Assembly: GCF_900109375.1 (NCBI RefSeq)
Contig: NZ_FOAB01000007.1
Coordinates: 124,001-188,000 of the forward strand
Origin: Aquimarina amphilecti
Lineage (GTDB): Bacteria > Bacteroidota > Bacteroidia > Flavobacteriales > Flavobacteriaceae
Length of the DNA stretch: 64,000 nucleotides
Reading direction: 5' to 3'
Positions 63,209 to 64,000 of the stretch are shown in pieces. Position numbers and translations under genes: made by a program. Numbering within the stretch: the first letter of the stretch is position 1; the number at the start of each line of letters is the position of its first letter. A model generated the notes under the pieces. The model was given only the letters and a program-made list of their open reading frames with translations. It had not been told where the DNA came from and did no database searches.

Positions 63209-64000
63209 ATGAAAAAGGAGGATCTTATTAATAAGTGGTTGAACAATGATCAACTCACTAAGCAGGAATCAGAGGCGTTTGAGAAATTAGACGTCTATGA
63301 TTCTTATGTAAAGATATCTGAAACTGCCAAAAAATTTAGCGCTGCTGATTACGACACTGCAAGTAATCTAAAAAACCTTACTAAAGTATTATCTAATAGA
63401 AAAAAGATGCCACAAAATAAATCGTATATAAAAATATTAACAAGTGTTGCCGCAGTCTTTGTAATTGGGATTGGACTATATTTTTCATTCTTTAAAGATT
63501 ATGATACTACGATTAAAACAATCAGTGATAAATCAACTTTTAATTTACCTGATAGTTCTATGGTACGATTGAATGCAACTTCAACTTTGACGTACAACAA
63601 GAAAAATTGGGAAAATGAACGTAAGGTTTCATTACAAGGTGAAGCATATTTTAAAGTAGCTAAAGGTAAAAAGTTTGATGTCCATACCCCATCTGGATTG
63701 ATAAGTGTAATAGGCACTAGATTTAATATCAAACAAAGAGAAAATTTATTTGAAGTAGTTTGTTATGAAGGAGTTGTTAGTGTCACTATTGGAGATGAAA
63801 TAAAATATTTGAGAGCAGGAGACGCATTAGAATATAACTCGAATACAATTAAAGATAAAACAGTTGCGGACAAGGAACCTAAATGGTATTATAACAAAAG
63901 TTACTTTTTCAAAACGCCATTTTCTAGAGTTATTAAAGAATTAGAATGGCAATATGGGGTTACGTTAGAAACAAAAAATATAGATCCTGCTATTCTTTTT
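63209..64000 (+). CDS. FecR-type anti-sigma factor, cut by window end
   Basis: From ATG at 63209 the frame is open for 264 codons to the window edge. N-terminal LINKWLNNDQLTKQESEAFE, one span (ILTSVAAVFVIGIGLYFSFF, residues ~75-94), then a FecR domain: FNLPDSSMVRLNATSTLTY, VSLQGEAYFKVAKGKKFDV, ISVIGTRFNI and VVCYEGVVSV, and the start of the C-terminal domain (TPFSRVIKELEWQYGVTLE). It parallels the FecR at 30492. The receptor gene should follow outside the window. Confidence 0.92.
   Translation, partial: MKKEDLINKWLNNDQLTKQESEAFEKLDVYDSYVKISETAKKFSAADYDTASNLKNLTKVLSNRKKMPQNKSYIKILTSVAAVFVIGIGLYFSFFKDYDTTIKTISDKSTFNLPDSSMVRLNATSTLTYNKKNWENERKVSLQGEAYFKVAKGKKFDVHTPSGLISVIGTRFNIKQRENLFEVVCYEGVVSVTIGDEIKYLRAGDALEYNSNTIKDKTVADKEPKWYYNKSYFFKTPFSRVIKELEWQYGVTLETKNIDPAILF

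Overview
The window is a low-GC chromosomal stretch from a marine-type member of the Flavobacteriaceae (Bacteroidota), in the general neighbourhood of Aquimarina by gene style; this is an inference from content, not a database match. Supporting signs are a T9SS C-terminal sorting domain, ECF sigma/FecR/TonB-receptor cassettes, BT_3928, DUF1599, DUF4293, DUF3667 and GH3 family proteins, an Asn/Lys-rich insertion in Rho, several TTG starts, and -7 promoter boxes of the Bacteroidota form TAnnTTTG. I see no tRNA, rRNA, CRISPR array, transposase or prophage.

Layout. Positions 1-10407 (minus strand): a run of envelope and lipid-type genes. They are a CotH-like kinase, a small metalloprotease, an HD-domain/Pycsar-effector-like membrane protein, a GH3 adenylating enzyme, a large lipoprotein joining a calcineurin phosphoesterase, a kinase-like middle region and an Omp85-like barrel, a PAP2 phosphatase, and a truncated DUF6268 barrel protein. 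10546-13113: PafA-type alkaline phosphatase and a BrkB/YihY membrane protein. 13338-19924: a five-gene transport operon (tiny His/Cys protein, ABC ATPase, TonB-dependent receptor, two ABC permeases). A 54-residue RiPP-like precursor with a Gly-Gly leader follows at 20182-20346, too short for ordinary gene calling. 20560-22860: FdhF/YdeP molybdopterin oxidoreductase.

22979-25970: galactose genes galT and galK, transcribed away from a Nudix-type regulator; a perfect 12-nt inverted repeat lies between them over the galK promoter box. 26218-33998: a secreted BNR-repeat T9SS protein, divergent from an ECF sigma/FecR/TonB-receptor operon. 34081-37573: three tandem M57 lipoprotein metalloproteases; the third is a pseudogene, and the two intact copies are each enclosed by a 17-18-nt inverted repeat.

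37925-57798 is mostly housekeeping: clpS, prmA, tpiA, an OppB-like permease, BT_3928, DUF1599, folP, cdaA with two DUF3667 proteins, an ABC exporter, truA, a YfcE-type phosphoesterase, DUF4293, rho, msrA, an SH3 protein behind a possible sigma-54 promoter, folD and ffh. 58013-64000: two fasciclin lipoproteins (one with nearly identical internal repeats), an unknown lipoprotein, and a second ECF sigma/FecR pair that runs off the window end.

The most unusual items are the three-part phosphoesterase/kinase-like/Omp85 protein, the orphan PycTM-like protein, the RiPP-like peptide, and the inverted repeats enclosing the M57 genes.
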